64,000 nt of DNA from Solimonas aquatica. Lineage in GTDB: Bacteria; Pseudomonadota; Gammaproteobacteria; Nevskiales; Nevskiaceae. The translations under genes were made by a program, and so were the position numbers. The stretch covers positions 62,001 to 126,000 of the forward strand of contig NZ_FOFS01000014.1 in the NCBI RefSeq assembly GCF_900111015.1. The letters run 5' to 3'. Below the pieces are notes generated by a model. It worked only from the letters and a program-made list of their open reading frames with translations, had not been told where the DNA came from and made no database searches. This document shows positions 8,954-17,839 of this stretch, one piece after another. Numbering within the stretch: the stretch's first letter is position 1; every line of letters begins with the position of its first letter.

Positions 8954-9582
8954 ATGAGCCGCGAGTTCATCGCCTATCTGCAGGACCAGCTCGACGGGCT
9001 CGATGGTCTTAGGGCTTGTTAACCATCCCTTTGCCCGCTGCGACGGCGGCTGTTTTGGCGCAGGGCAAGGCGGCAGACGCGCCGCTTGGTGATTCCAAGC
9101 CAGCGGCTGCCAACGCCGCGCTGCGCCAAAACCGCCCCGTCCCTTCGGGTTGCGCCAGAAATCGCGCCATGCGGCGTTGCGAAACTTGGCCTTGGCACCA
9201 CCAAGGCCTGCGTTTCGCGCCTTGCCTGGCGCGATTTCTGGCAGCAACGCAGCGCGCAAAGTGATGGTTAACAGGCCCTAGCAGCCGGCGCATGTTCGGC
9301 GGCCATTGCCTGTATGCGCGCGGCACTCCCTTCGCCCTGGTGCTGAACGACACGCTGTATTTCTGTGTGGACGATCAGACCCGGCCGCGGTATCAGGCCA
9401 TGGGCAGCAGCTGCTTCACCTACGAAACCGCGCGCAAGCGCGTCGCCCTTGCACGCTATTACCAGGTGCCGGGCGAGCTGATCGAAGATGCCGAGCCCCT
9501 GCTGGAACTGGCGCGCGAGGCGGTGGCGGCGGCGCGGCGCACGCCGGCCAGAGGCAAGCGCGCCAAGCCTGCGCGCACATGA
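8954..9582 (+). pseudogene. TfoX/Sxy N-terminal domain gene split by a MITE-like insertion
   Basis: Codons 1-19 (MSREFIAYLQDQLDGLDGL) precede an insertion that adds a stop within a few codons. The remainder, from SSRRMFGGHCLYARG to the Lys/Arg-rich end, resumes after it. Removing 9012-9278 and one TA restores one 119-residue frame with the family pattern (YxxDQL...RRMFGGxxLY...DDQTRPRY). TfoX-N proteins are small relatives of the competence activator Sxy; many single-domain ones have no known role. A 96-residue ORF starting at ATG 9292 remains and might be expressed, but lacks the first helix. Confidence 0.85.
9010..9280. mobile_element. 267-bp MITE-like element with TA target duplication
   Basis: The element proper spans 9012-9278, flanked by TA at 9010-9011 and 9279-9280. 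The ends are inverted repeats of about 33 bp with three mismatches, beginning TAGGGCYTGTTAACCATC. The interior holds further imperfect inverted segments (GGCGCGATTTCTGG and GCCAGAAATCGCGCC) and no transposase. TA duplication suggests mobilisation by an IS630/mariner-type transposase (inference). It interrupts the TfoX-N gene, which proves it is an insertion. Confidence 0.88.
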
Positions 9583-9616
9583 TAATGGCATGCACATGCT
9601 GTGATATTCTCGGCGC

Positions 9617-9802
9617 ATGGAGAGCAAAACCGCGCGCCTGACCGTACTGGTCGATCCCGACAAGAAGAAAGCCTTCGAGACGCTCTGCGCGCAACAGGAT
9701 CTCACGCCCTCGCAGGTGATCCGGCAGCTGATGCGCAACTACCTCGCCGAGCACGGCGTGGACGTCGGCGCCAAGAGCGCAAGGCGCGCCCCGCGCAAGT
9801 AA
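9617..9802 (+). CDS. Ribbon-helix-helix (CopG-like) small protein
   Basis: A 61-residue protein with an RHH fold pattern: a beta strand TARLTVLVD, helix one around DKKKAFETLCAQQ, the turn DLTPSQ, and helix two VIRQLMRNYL, then a basic tail. RHH proteins bind DNA as dimers. No toxin or partner gene adjoins it: the next gene, sulP, is convergent with its stop 7 bp away. It is therefore more likely an orphan regulator than an antitoxin. Confidence 0.75.
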   Translation: MESKTARLTVLVDPDKKKAFETLCAQQDLTPSQVIRQLMRNYLAEHGVDVGAKSARRAPRK

Positions 9803-9808
9803 ATCCGC

Positions 9809-11461
9809 TCAGGCGGCCGTGCTTTCCTGACAGTCCTGCAGGGCGTTGGACAGCTCGCGGTAATAGCGCACCGGCTGTGTGTCACGCCGCACGATCTCCG
9901 CCCGCACCAGCTTGGCCAGCACCCGGGCATTGGCCTCGCAGAGCAGCACGCGCACGCCGCGATGCTCAAAGGCCTGAATCACTTCTTCCAGGGTCTGGAT
10001 GCCGGTGATGTCCATGAACGGTACGTGGTTCAGGCGCAGCAGCACGCAGCGCGGTTCGCTCTTCTTCTGCTGCAGCACACGCTCCAGGTTTTCCACCGCG
10101 CCGAAGAACAGCGGACCTTCGATCTCGTAAACCAGCGTGGCCGGCGGCAGCGCCGCCAGGCCGGCGTCCTCCAGCACCGTGCCCAGTTCCAGCTCGCCCA
10201 GCTGGCGCACTTCCACCGAGGACGACATGCGGCGCATGAAGTGCAGCATGGCCAGAATCACGCCGATGTTCACCGCAATCACCAGATCGGCGAACACCGT
10301 GAGCAGGAAGGTGATGAGCAGGATCGCCATGTCGGCGCGCGGCGCGGTGCGCAGCATGCGCAGGAAGCGATGCGCCTCGCTCATGTTCCAGGCCACCACG
10401 AACAGAATCGCCGACAGTGCGCAGAGCGGAATCTGTCCGGCCAGCGGCGCCAGCAACAGCAGCACCAGCACCAGGGTCAGCGCGTGCACCACGCCGGCCA
10501 GCGGGCTGTTGGCGCCGTTGCGGAAATTGGTGGCGGTGCGGGCGATGGCGCCGGTGGCGGCAAAGCCGCCGAACAGCGGTGCCAGCACATTGGCGATGCC
10601 CTGGCCGATCAGCTCCTGATTGGAGTCATGGCGCGTGCCGGCCATGTTGTCGGCCACCACCGCCGAGAGCAGGGATTCGATGGCGCCGAGCATGGCGATG
10701 GCAAAGGCCGCCGGCAGCAGATTCACCAGCTGGCCCAGGGAAAAGCCCAGCAGGCTGAAATGCGGCAGACCCTGCGGAATGCCGCCGAAGGTGCTGGCGA
10801 TGGTGGCCACGCCCTCGAAGTGGAACAGCGCCTGCGCGCCGGTGGCCGCCACCATCGCCAGCAGCGGGCCGGGCACGCGCTTCAGGCCCGGCAGGCGCGG
10901 CCCGTAAATGACCAGCAGCAGGCTGGCCAGCGCCAGCAGCGTGGTGGCCGGGTGCAATTGCGGCAGCACCTGCAGCAGATGCAGCAGCTTCTCGTGGAAG
11001 TGCTCGCCGCCGACTTTCGGCAGGCCGAAGAAGTCGCGCCACTGCCCCACCCAGATGATCACGCCGATGCCGGCCGTGAAGCCGACGATCACCGGATCGG
11101 GAATGAAGCGGATCACGCCGCCGAACTTGGCGGCGCCGAGCAGAATCAGCATCACGCCGGCCATCATCGTCGCCAGCATCAGGCCTTCGACACCGTGCTT
11201 GGCGGTGATGCCGGCGAGAATCACGATGAAGGCGCCGGTGGGGCCGGCGATCTGGATGCGGCTGCCGCCGAACAGCGAGACGCAGATGCCGGCGATGACG
11301 GCGGTGTACAGGCCCTGCTCGGGCTTGACGCCGGAGGCGATGGCGAAGGCCATGGCCAGCGGCAGCGCCACCACGCCGACGATCAGGCCGGCGACGATGT
11401 TGGAGGCCCAGTGCTGACGCTGGAACAGACCGGCCCGGGCCGCTTCGACGACTGCGATCAT
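9809..11461 (-). CDS. SulP-family inorganic anion transporter with STAS domain
   Basis: A 550-residue inner-membrane protein. It begins with the SLC26/SulP N-terminus (NIVAGLIVGVVALPLAMAFAIASG, split over the first helices), has about 10-14 hydrophobic segments to residue ~400, and ends in a STAS domain (about 430-540) containing FMDITGIQTLEEVI. Family members carry sulfate, bicarbonate or dicarboxylates with Na+ or H+. No carbonic anhydrase or sulfur gene neighbours it, so the anion is unknown. The ATG at 11461 opens directly before the conserved segment. Confidence 0.92.
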   Translation of the reverse strand: MIAVVEAARAGLFQRQHWASNIVAGLIVGVVALPLAMAFAIASGVKPEQGLYTAVIAGICVSLFGGSRIQIAGPTGAFIVILAGITAKHGVEGLMLATMMAGVMLILLGAAKFGGVIRFIPDPVIVGFTAGIGVIIWVGQWRDFFGLPKVGGEHFHEKLLHLLQVLPQLHPATTLLALASLLLVIYGPRLPGLKRVPGPLLAMVAATGAQALFHFEGVATIASTFGGIPQGLPHFSLLGFSLGQLVNLLPAAFAIAMLGAIESLLSAVVADNMAGTRHDSNQELIGQGIANVLAPLFGGFAATGAIARTATNFRNGANSPLAGVVHALTLVLVLLLLAPLAGQIPLCALSAILFVVAWNMSEAHRFLRMLRTAPRADMAILLITFLLTVFADLVIAVNIGVILAMLHFMRRMSSSVEVRQLGELELGTVLEDAGLAALPPATLVYEIEGPLFFGAVENLERVLQQKKSEPRCVLLRLNHVPFMDITGIQTLEEVIQAFEHRGVRVLLCEANARVLAKLVRAEIVRRDTQPVRYYRELSNALQDCQESTAA

Positions 11462-11762
11462 GCTGCACTCCGCTGAACTGCCTTAGGACCTGTAGGCCCT
11501 CGCTGCGCGAGGGGCAAAGCGAGGGTGAACAGGTGTTGCATGTTAATACTATTACCATCCAAGCATAAAACCATGCACAGCCGGCGGCGGTGACCCGTGG
11601 CAAGCAGCCCCTGGCCGAGGTGCCGCCGCCGGCGTACCGCCGGCTGTCACGATACGGCAAGCGCCTGAGCCGTTCTTACCCGTTCTGCCCCGCCGTGGCG
11701 CTCCTGTAGTGTCGCCATCATGAAAAAACTGCGGGGTGCTCGCCCGCAGAACAGGAGGGGGA
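11462..11762. other. Divergent intergenic region sulP/acylase
   Basis: Holds the inverted repeat at 11488-11534, an AT-rich stretch (11540-11575) suited to promoters, and a second inverted repeat with 11-bp perfect arms, ACAGCCGGCGG (11577-11587) and CCGCCGGCTGT (11637-11647). An AGGAGGGG Shine-Dalgarno for the acylase lies at its right end. No coding sequence was recognised. Confidence 0.5.
11488..11534. repeat. Inverted repeat, possible MITE end remnant
   Basis: ACCTGT-agg-CCCTCGC (11488-11503) faces GCGAGGG-tga-ACAGGT (11519-11534). The flanking left sequence TTAGGACCTGT resembles the end of the element at 9010-9280 (TTAGGGCTTGT). It lies just upstream of the sulP start codon. It could be a small non-autonomous relic or a regulatory hairpin. 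Confidence 0.5.
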
Positions 11763-14150
11763 ATGTCCATGTCTTGCCTGCGCACACTCGCGCTGCTGCT
11801 GGTGCCGGCCCTGCTCGCCGCCTGCGGCAGCAGCAAACCGGTGCCGCCGTTCGCCGCCACCATCACCCGCAGCACCTACGGCATCCCGCATATCCAGGCG
11901 CGCGACTACCCGGGCCTGGGCTATGGCTACGGCTATGCCTTTGCCGAGGACAATCTCTGCACGCTGCTGGAAGATCTGGTGACCATCCGTGGCGAGCGCG
12001 CCCGCTACTTCGGCCGCGACGGCAGCTACAGCATTCCCGCGGTGCCGGTGACGGCCAACAATGTGGACAGCGATTTCTTCTGGAAGCTGATGGCCACCGA
12101 TGCGGTGGTGGCGCAGCTCAAGGCCGCCGCGCGGCCCGAGACCGCGCAGCTCACGCGCGGCTATGTCGCCGGCTTCAATCGCTATATCCGCGAACTCCGC
12201 GCGGGCGAACATCCCGGCCGCCACGCGGCCTGCGCGCAGGCCGCGTACCTGGCGCCGATTTCCGAGGACGATCTGTACCGGCGCTATTTCCGGCTTTCGA
12301 TCATCGCCTCGTCCTCGGTGTTCACCAGCGAGATCGCGCAGGCGCAGCCGCCGCCGCTGTCGGGCAGCGGCAGTGCCGCGCCGGGTCTGGCCGCGAAGGC
12401 TGCGGCCCTGCAGCAGCAGCCCGGCGTGCTCGCCGCCTTCGCCAGGAGCAAGCGCCTGGGCAGCAATATGTACGGCCTGGGGCCGGAAGCGGTGCAGGGC
12501 GGCGGTAACCTGCTGCTGGGCAATCCGCACTTTCCCTGGAGCGGCACCGAGCGCCTGTACATCGTGCATCTCACCGTGCCCGGCAAGATGGACATCATGG
12601 GCGCCTCGCTCTACGGCGTGCCGCTGGTGCTGATCGGCTTCAATGATCATTTCGCCTGGAGCCACACGGTTTCCACCGCCTACCGCTTCACGCTCTACGA
12701 GCTGCCGATCAATCCGCTCGATCCCACGCAGTACTACTACGAGGGCAATACCGTCGACATGACGCCGGTGCCGCTGACGGTGCAGGTCAAGGAAAGCGAC
12801 GGCAGCATCAGCAGCGAGCAGCGCACGCTCTACCGCAGCCAGTACGGGCCGATGCTGACCCTGAGCTCGGGTGGTGTGCCGGTGCTGAGCTGGGATCGCC
12901 TGCGTGGCTACAGCCTGCGCGATGCCAACGCCGAGAACGCGCGCCTGATCAACCAGTTCTTCGCCTGGAACAGCGCCGGCAGTCTCGCCGAATTCGAAGC
13001 CAGGCACGCCGAGGTGCTGGGCGTGCCCTGGGTCAACACCGTGGCTACCGGTCCCGGCGAGCATGTCTATTACGGCGACATCAGCGTGGTGCCGAACACC
13101 CCCGACGATCTGGTCGAGCGCTGCAAGGCGCCGCTGCTTTCGCCCGTCATCGCCAGCGTCGCGCCGGGCCTGCCGCTGCTGCTGGGCAATCGCAGTGACT
13201 GCCAGTGGCTCAGCGACAGCGATGCGCCCGTGCCCGGCATCTTCGGCGCCAGTCATCTGCCCACGCTCCGGCGCAATGATTATGTGGCGAACATGAACGA
13301 CAGCTACTGGCTGAGCAACCCTGAGCAGCCGCTCACCGGCTATGCGCGCATCATCGGCGACGAGGATACCGAGCGCACGCTGCGCACGCGGCTGGGCATC
13401 CGCCAGATCCAGCGCCGTCTGGCCGGTGGCGATGGTTTGTCCGGCACGGGCTTCACCATGGCGCAGCTGCAGCAGATCGCGCTGGGCAGCGAGATCTACA
13501 GCGCTACGCTGGGCCTGGGCGCGGTGCGCAGCGAGCTGTGCCCCACGCCGCTGTCGGCGGACATCCAGCAGGCCTGCGCCGCGCTCGGCAACTGGGACGG
13601 CGCCGCCAGGCTGTCTTCCGTGGGCACGCCGGTGTGGATCGAGTTCTGGCAGCGGCTCGCCGGGGTGAACAATCTCTGGGTCAACGCGTATTCATCCAGC
13701 GATCCGGTCAACACACCCAACACCCTCAACACCGCCAATGTGCAGGTCCGCCAGGCCCTGGCCGACGCGCAGCAGACCCTGATCGATCACGGCATCGGTT
13801 TCGATACGCCTTTCGGGCAGGTGCAGCATTCGGGCGTGCACCAGGGCAGCGCGATTCCCATCTTCGGCAGCTTCGGCGAGATCGGCGCCTTCACCGTCGC
13901 CGACAACGATGGCCTGAGCGATCAGGGTTACGCGGTGAACTTCGGCAACAGCTACATCCAGACCGTGGGCTGGGACAACGGCCATGTGCACGCCGAAGGT
14001 TTCATCACCTACTCGGAATCCACCGATCCGGCCAGCCCGCACTACCGCGATTTCACCGAGGCCTACTCGCAGCAGCAGTGGCATCGCTTCCCCTTCACCC
14101 GTGATGAAATCCGCGCCGCGCAGATCAGCAGCCAGAACCTCAGCGAGTAG
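11763..14150 (+). CDS. PvdQ-like penicillin acylase family lipoprotein (AHL acylase-like)
   Basis: A 795-residue Ntn hydrolase. A lipoprotein signal (hydrophobic helix then LLAAC) heads it, so it is probably membrane-anchored. The N-terminal alpha-chain region runs to residue ~233; Ser234 in GSNMYG is the expected autocatalytic nucleophile. The following segment LLGNPHFPW, TVPGKMDIMGASLYGVPLV and GFNDHFAWSHTV is very like PvdQ/aculeacin A acylases, which remove fatty acyl chains from homoserine lactones, siderophore precursors or lipopeptides. The start ATG follows AGGAGGGG. No luxI/luxR or siderophore genes are in view. Confidence 0.87.
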   Translation: MSMSCLRTLALLLVPALLAACGSSKPVPPFAATITRSTYGIPHIQARDYPGLGYGYGYAFAEDNLCTLLEDLVTIRGERARYFGRDGSYSIPAVPVTANNVDSDFFWKLMATDAVVAQLKAAARPETAQLTRGYVAGFNRYIRELRAGEHPGRHAACAQAAYLAPISEDDLYRRYFRLSIIASSSVFTSEIAQAQPPPLSGSGSAAPGLAAKAAALQQQPGVLAAFARSKRLGSNMYGLGPEAVQGGGNLLLGNPHFPWSGTERLYIVHLTVPGKMDIMGASLYGVPLVLIGFNDHFAWSHTVSTAYRFTLYELPINPLDPTQYYYEGNTVDMTPVPLTVQVKESDGSISSEQRTLYRSQYGPMLTLSSGGVPVLSWDRLRGYSLRDANAENARLINQFFAWNSAGSLAEFEARHAEVLGVPWVNTVATGPGEHVYYGDISVVPNTPDDLVERCKAPLLSPVIASVAPGLPLLLGNRSDCQWLSDSDAPVPGIFGASHLPTLRRNDYVANMNDSYWLSNPEQPLTGYARIIGDEDTERTLRTRLGIRQIQRRLAGGDGLSGTGFTMAQLQQIALGSEIYSATLGLGAVRSELCPTPLSADIQQACAALGNWDGAARLSSVGTPVWIEFWQRLAGVNNLWVNAYSSSDPVNTPNTLNTANVQVRQALADAQQTLIDHGIGFDTPFGQVQHSGVHQGSAIPIFGSFGEIGAFTVADNDGLSDQGYAVNFGNSYIQTVGWDNGHVHAEGFITYSESTDPASPHYRDFTEAYSQQQWHRFPFTRDEIRAAQISSQNLSE

Positions 14151-14198
14151 CGCCGCAGCGGCTCCGGTGCCCGCATAATGCCGGCACTGGAGCCGCCG

Positions 14199-14951
14199 AT
14201 GACCTCATCCCCCGACACGCTGCGCGTGCTGACGCTCAATATCCAAGTGGGCCTGCAGACCGCGCATTACGGCCACTACCTGACCGGCGCCTGGCGCCAT
14301 CTGCTGCCCTCGCGCGGCGTGCGTGACAATCTCGACCGCATCGCCGAGCTGGCCAGCGCCTACGATGTGGTGGCGCTGCAGGAAGCCGACGCCGGCAGCC
14401 TGCGCACCGGCCAGCTCAACCAGGTGGAATATCTGGCCCGCCGTGCGCAGATGCCGTACTGGCACGCTGCCGTGAACCGCAACTTCGGCCCGTTCGCCCA
14501 GCATTGCCTGGGCTTTCTCTCGCGCCGCCCCTTGCACCAGCTGCATCACCACGCGCTGCCGGGGCGCGTGCCGGGACGCGGCGCGCTGTGCGCGACGCTG
14601 GAACTCAGCGGCGGGCGCAGCCTGCAGCTGATCGTCACCCATCTGTCGCTGGCGCGCGTCTCCCGCGCCCGCCAGCTGGACCACATCGCCGGACTGGTCG
14701 ATGCGCAGCGGCCGGCCCTGCTGCTGGGCGATCTCAACTGCGAGGCGCGCGAGCTGCTGGCGCATACGCGTCTGCGCAACGCCGGGCTCACGCCGATCAG
14801 CGGCACGCCCACCTTTCCCAGCTGGCGTCCGCGCCGGCGTCTGGATCATCTGCTGCACACCCCGCAGCTGCGCCTCCTGGACAGTCAGGTGCTGGCCTCG
14901 CCGCTGTCCGATCATCTCGCCGTCGCCGCCGAGTTTCAGATCGCGCCGTGA
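14199..14951 (+). CDS. Endonuclease/exonuclease/phosphatase family protein
   Basis: A 250-residue EEP-fold protein. The signature pieces are LNIQVG (Asn), ALQEAD (Glu metal ligand), LLGDLNCEA (Asp-Asn) and LSDHLAV (final Asp-His). ATG 14199 is preferred over 14178 because GGAG lies 6 nt upstream. Such proteins hydrolyse phosphodiesters in nucleic acids or phospholipid headgroups. Its stop codon overlaps the start of the cardiolipin synthase gene (GTGA), and this pairing is frequent in proteobacteria, which suggests a lipid- or envelope-related role rather than DNA repair. Confidence 0.85.
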   Translation: MTSSPDTLRVLTLNIQVGLQTAHYGHYLTGAWRHLLPSRGVRDNLDRIAELASAYDVVALQEADAGSLRTGQLNQVEYLARRAQMPYWHAAVNRNFGPFAQHCLGFLSRRPLHQLHHHALPGRVPGRGALCATLELSGGRSLQLIVTHLSLARVSRARQLDHIAGLVDAQRPALLLGDLNCEARELLAHTRLRNAGLTPISGTPTFPSWRPRRRLDHLLHTPQLRLLDSQVLASPLSDHLAVAAEFQIAP

Positions 14952-16402
14952 CCCAGGCTCTGCACTGGCTGCTGCACAACGGGCAGGCGCTGCTCTTCGG
15001 CGCCTGGCTGCTGGTGGCCCTGGGCGTCGGCGGGCATGTGCTGATGACCAAGCGCAACCCGGCCGAAGCCTGGGGCTGGATCGCGGTGGGCCTGCTGTTT
15101 CCCTTCGCGGGGCCGGCGCTGTACTTCGTGTTCGGCATGAACCGCCTGCGCACCCTGGCGCGGCGCTTTGCCATGCAGCGGCGCAGCGGCGCGATCGGCA
15201 CGGCGCATGAAAGCGATGTGCGCAACGCCATATCCGGAACCGCCGCATTGCCCGCCCCGCTGCTGGAGGTGGTGCGCACCGCGGACGTCATGACCCACCG
15301 CCCGCTGCTGGGCGGCAATCGCGTGCGCGAGCTGTACGACGGCGAGCAGGCCTACCCGGCGATGCTCGCCGCCATCGACGGCGCGCAGCGCAGCATCTGG
15401 CTGGCCAGCTACATCTTCGACAATGACGCGGTCGGCCGGCGCTTCGCCGACGCCCTGATCGCCGCGCAGCATCGCGGCGTCACGGTCTGCGTGCTGATCG
15501 ACGATGTCGGCGAACGCTATTCGCTGCGCCGCATCAGCGGCCGCTTCAAGGGCAGCGGCGTGCAGCTGGCGCGCTTCAATCCCCTGCGCCTGCTGCCGCC
15601 GGCCCTGCATCTGAACCTGCGCAATCACCGCAAGCTGCTGATCATCGATGATCGCATCGGCTATACCGGCGGCATGAACCTCAGCGCGCGGCATCTGACC
15701 GGCGCGGGCAGCGGCCGCCACGCGGTGCGCGATCTGCATTTCGAGCTGCAAGGCCCGCTGCTGCGACAGATGGCCGAGGTGTTCGCCGAGGACTGGGCCT
15801 TCGCCACGCGCCGGCGCCTGCCGCTGCCGGAGGCGCCGCAGCCGGAGCCGACGCCGGCCATCGCGCGCGTGATCACCGACGGTCCCAACGAAGACATCGA
15901 CCAGCTCGATCTGGTGCTGCAGGCCGCCATCGCCGCCGCGCAGCGCGAGATTCTGATCATGACCCCGTACTTCCTGCCCACGCCGGCGCTGATCGCCGCG
16001 CTGCAGGGCGCGGCCCTGCGCGGCGTGGACACCCGCGTGCTGCTGCCGGCGCGCAACAATCTCATCTACGTGGACTGGGCCACGCGGCACATGCTGCCCA
16101 CGCTGCTGGAGCGCGGCGTGCAGGTGCGCTATCAGGGCGGCGTGTTCTGCCACAGCAAGCTGCTGCTGATCGACGGCGTCTACACCCAGATCGGCAGTGC
16201 CAACTGGGATCCGCGCAGCCTGCTGCTCAACTTCGAACTCAATGCCGAGTTTTACGACGAGAACTTCGCGGCCCGCATGACTGCGCATTTCGAAGCGGCC
16301 TGGGCGCAGGCCGCCGGAATCACCCTGGAAGCGCTGCGCACGCGGCCGCTGGCGCTGCGCATGCGCGATGCGGTGTGCTGGCTGTTTTCGCCGTATCTCT
16401 AG
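14948..16402 (+). CDS. cls: Cardiolipin synthase (phospholipase D family)
   Basis: A 484-residue membrane enzyme that condenses phosphatidylglycerol (or PG plus PE) to cardiolipin. Two N-terminal hydrophobic helices (PLDc_N, residues ~8-70, with AWGWIAVGLLFPFAGPALYFVFG in parts) precede two HKD motifs: His227-Lys229 in NHRKLLIID and His402-Lys404 in CHSKLLLID. The reading frame is open far upstream, but GTG 14948 overlaps the previous stop codon and begins the conserved N-terminus. Its TAG stop is formed at the TA target of the MITE that follows. Confidence 0.92.
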   Translation: MTQALHWLLHNGQALLFGAWLLVALGVGGHVLMTKRNPAEAWGWIAVGLLFPFAGPALYFVFGMNRLRTLARRFAMQRRSGAIGTAHESDVRNAISGTAALPAPLLEVVRTADVMTHRPLLGGNRVRELYDGEQAYPAMLAAIDGAQRSIWLASYIFDNDAVGRRFADALIAAQHRGVTVCVLIDDVGERYSLRRISGRFKGSGVQLARFNPLRLLPPALHLNLRNHRKLLIIDDRIGYTGGMNLSARHLTGAGSGRHAVRDLHFELQGPLLRQMAEVFAEDWAFATRRRLPLPEAPQPEPTPAIARVITDGPNEDIDQLDLVLQAAIAAAQREILIMTPYFLPTPALIAALQGAALRGVDTRVLLPARNNLIYVDWATRHMLPTLLERGVQVRYQGGVFCHSKLLLIDGVYTQIGSANWDPRSLLLNFELNAEFYDENFAARMTAHFEAAWAQAAGITLEALRTRPLALRMRDAVCWLFSPYL

Positions 16403-16563
16403 TGTCGTGAGTCAGAAATTCGCATGCGAATTCGCCGGTCTTTTTCGCGTCTGGCGGCGTTGCGCCTCCTCGCCATAGTCACCACTATGCCTCGTCGGCG
16501 CGCCTTGCCAGCCACGAAAAATTCTCGGCGACTTCATCAAGGAACTTCTGACTCACGACACTA
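16400..16563. mobile_element. 160-bp MITE-like element, second family, TA-flanked
   Basis: Element proper 16402-16561 between TA dinucleotides at 16400-16401 and 16562-16563. The ends are 22-bp inverted repeats with one mismatch (TAGTGTCGTGAGTCAGAA...). The interior contains a palindrome around GCCATAGTCACCACTATG. There is no ORF. It abuts the cls stop codon, whose TA is the target site; excision would still leave TAG. Confidence 0.85.
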
Positions 16564-16824
16564 GGGCAGCGCGCGCAACAGACCGTTATTCCTGGCCGAG
16601 TCTCGCGCAGCGCGGCGTTGCCCATCGTCGCCGTCGCGCCCGCTGCGCCTCCGATTCGCGCCTTGATCTGCACGAAAGGCCTGCGGCCATCACCTGAGCT
16701 TCCGTTGCACGCGCTGGACTAGAAAGCGCGCTGCAAGCCTGCGCATATTCCAACACGGCAGTTGCCAAGCGCAGCGTGCTCCCTTAGCGTGCAGCGCTCA
16801 CGAAAATCCAGAACGTTGCACCGC
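16564..16824. other. Non-coding stretch upstream of SBF transporter
   Basis: No convincing gene. Around 16580-16690, GCGCGGCGTTGC, CTGCGCCTCC and ATTCGCGCCTTG recall interior segments of both MITEs in the window, so this is probably an older, decayed copy. The distal part, to 16824, should hold the promoter of the downstream transporter; no clear boxes were seen. Confidence 0.45.
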
Positions 16825-17826
16825 ATGCGTCTGCCCCGCATTCCCTTTCTCGACGGCTTTCTCGCCGCCATGCTGCTGGCCACCGGCACGGCCCTGGTCT
16901 ATCCGCCACTGGGCGCCAGCGGTGGCTGGCTGCATCTGGAGCACGTCACCAACTTTGGCGTGGCCATCGTGTTCCTGCTCAGCGGAGCCGGCCTGTCGCG
17001 CGCCAATCTGAAGGCGGGTGCCGCCAACTGGCGTCTGCATCTGTTTGTGCAGAGCTTCACCTTCATCGTGTTTCCGCTGCTTGGCCTGCTGGCGGCGCTG
17101 GGCCTGGGCCGCTGGCTGCCGCCGGAGCTGCTGCTGGGTTTCTTCTATCTCTGCGCGCTGCCTTCGACGGTCTCGTCCTCGATCGCCATGACTTCGATGG
17201 CGCGCGGCAATGTTGCCGGCGCGATCTTCAACGCCACGCTGTCGAGCCTGATCGGCATGGTGCTCACGCCGCTGTACATCAGTCTCTGGCTGCACGCCGC
17301 CAAGCAGGGCACGCCGCTGCTGGATCAGTTCATCAAGATCGGCGAGCAGCTTCTGCTGCCGTTTCTGCTGGGCCAGCTGCTGCGGCCCTGGCTGGGCGAG
17401 TGGATCGTTCGCCACAAGCACATCACCAGCAAGGTGGATCGCGGCGTGATCTTGCTGATCGTGTTCAATTCCTTCTGCGATGCCAGCGCCGCGCAGGTGT
17501 GGACGCGCAATGGCGTGGCGCCGCTGCTGATCACCATGGCGCTGACGGGCCTGTTGCTGGCGCTGGTGCTCAAGCTCACGCATCTGGTTGCGCGGCGTTT
17601 TGCCTTCAACACGGAAGACGAGATCGCGGCAGTGTTCTGCGGCTCCAAGAAGAGTCTGGCCAGCGGCGCGCCGATGGCCGCCTTGATTTTCGCCGGCAGC
17701 GCCGGCGGCACCCTGGGCCTGATCATGTTGCCGATCATGCTCTATCACCAGCTGCAGCTGATCGTCTGCTCGGTGATCGCCAAGCGCTACGCACAACGGC
17801 CGGCGCTCGTACAACACGTTTCGTAG
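16825..17826 (+). CDS. Bile acid:sodium symporter family (SBF-like) transporter
   Basis: A 333-residue membrane protein with about ten hydrophobic segments, matching the SBF_like group (YfeH type): it starts with PRIPFLDGFLAAMLLAT, has GAGLSR and a CALPSTVSSSIAMTSMARGN segment, and the late GSKKSLASGAPMA motif. The family moves bile acids or organic anions with Na+, though bacterial substrates are mostly undefined. ATG 16825 is used because the conserved region begins there. In a steroid-degrading host a sterol-acid substrate is attractive, but this gene is 8 kb from the catabolic island. Confidence 0.87.
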   Translation: MRLPRIPFLDGFLAAMLLATGTALVYPPLGASGGWLHLEHVTNFGVAIVFLLSGAGLSRANLKAGAANWRLHLFVQSFTFIVFPLLGLLAALGLGRWLPPELLLGFFYLCALPSTVSSSIAMTSMARGNVAGAIFNATLSSLIGMVLTPLYISLWLHAAKQGTPLLDQFIKIGEQLLLPFLLGQLLRPWLGEWIVRHKHITSKVDRGVILLIVFNSFCDASAAQVWTRNGVAPLLITMALTGLLLALVLKLTHLVARRFAFNTEDEIAAVFCGSKKSLASGAPMAALIFAGSAGGTLGLIMLPIMLYHQLQLIVCSVIAKRYAQRPALVQHVS

Positions 17827-17839
17827 CTTCGTAGTTTCG

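Noticed and set aside
9292-9582. Stand-alone 96-residue TfoX-like gene
   Set aside because: It is the 3' part of the interrupted gene; the true start lies at 8954 before the insertion.
9617-9802. RHH protein as an antitoxin
   Set aside because: No toxin-like gene adjoins; the neighbours are TfoX-N remnant and a convergent sulP.
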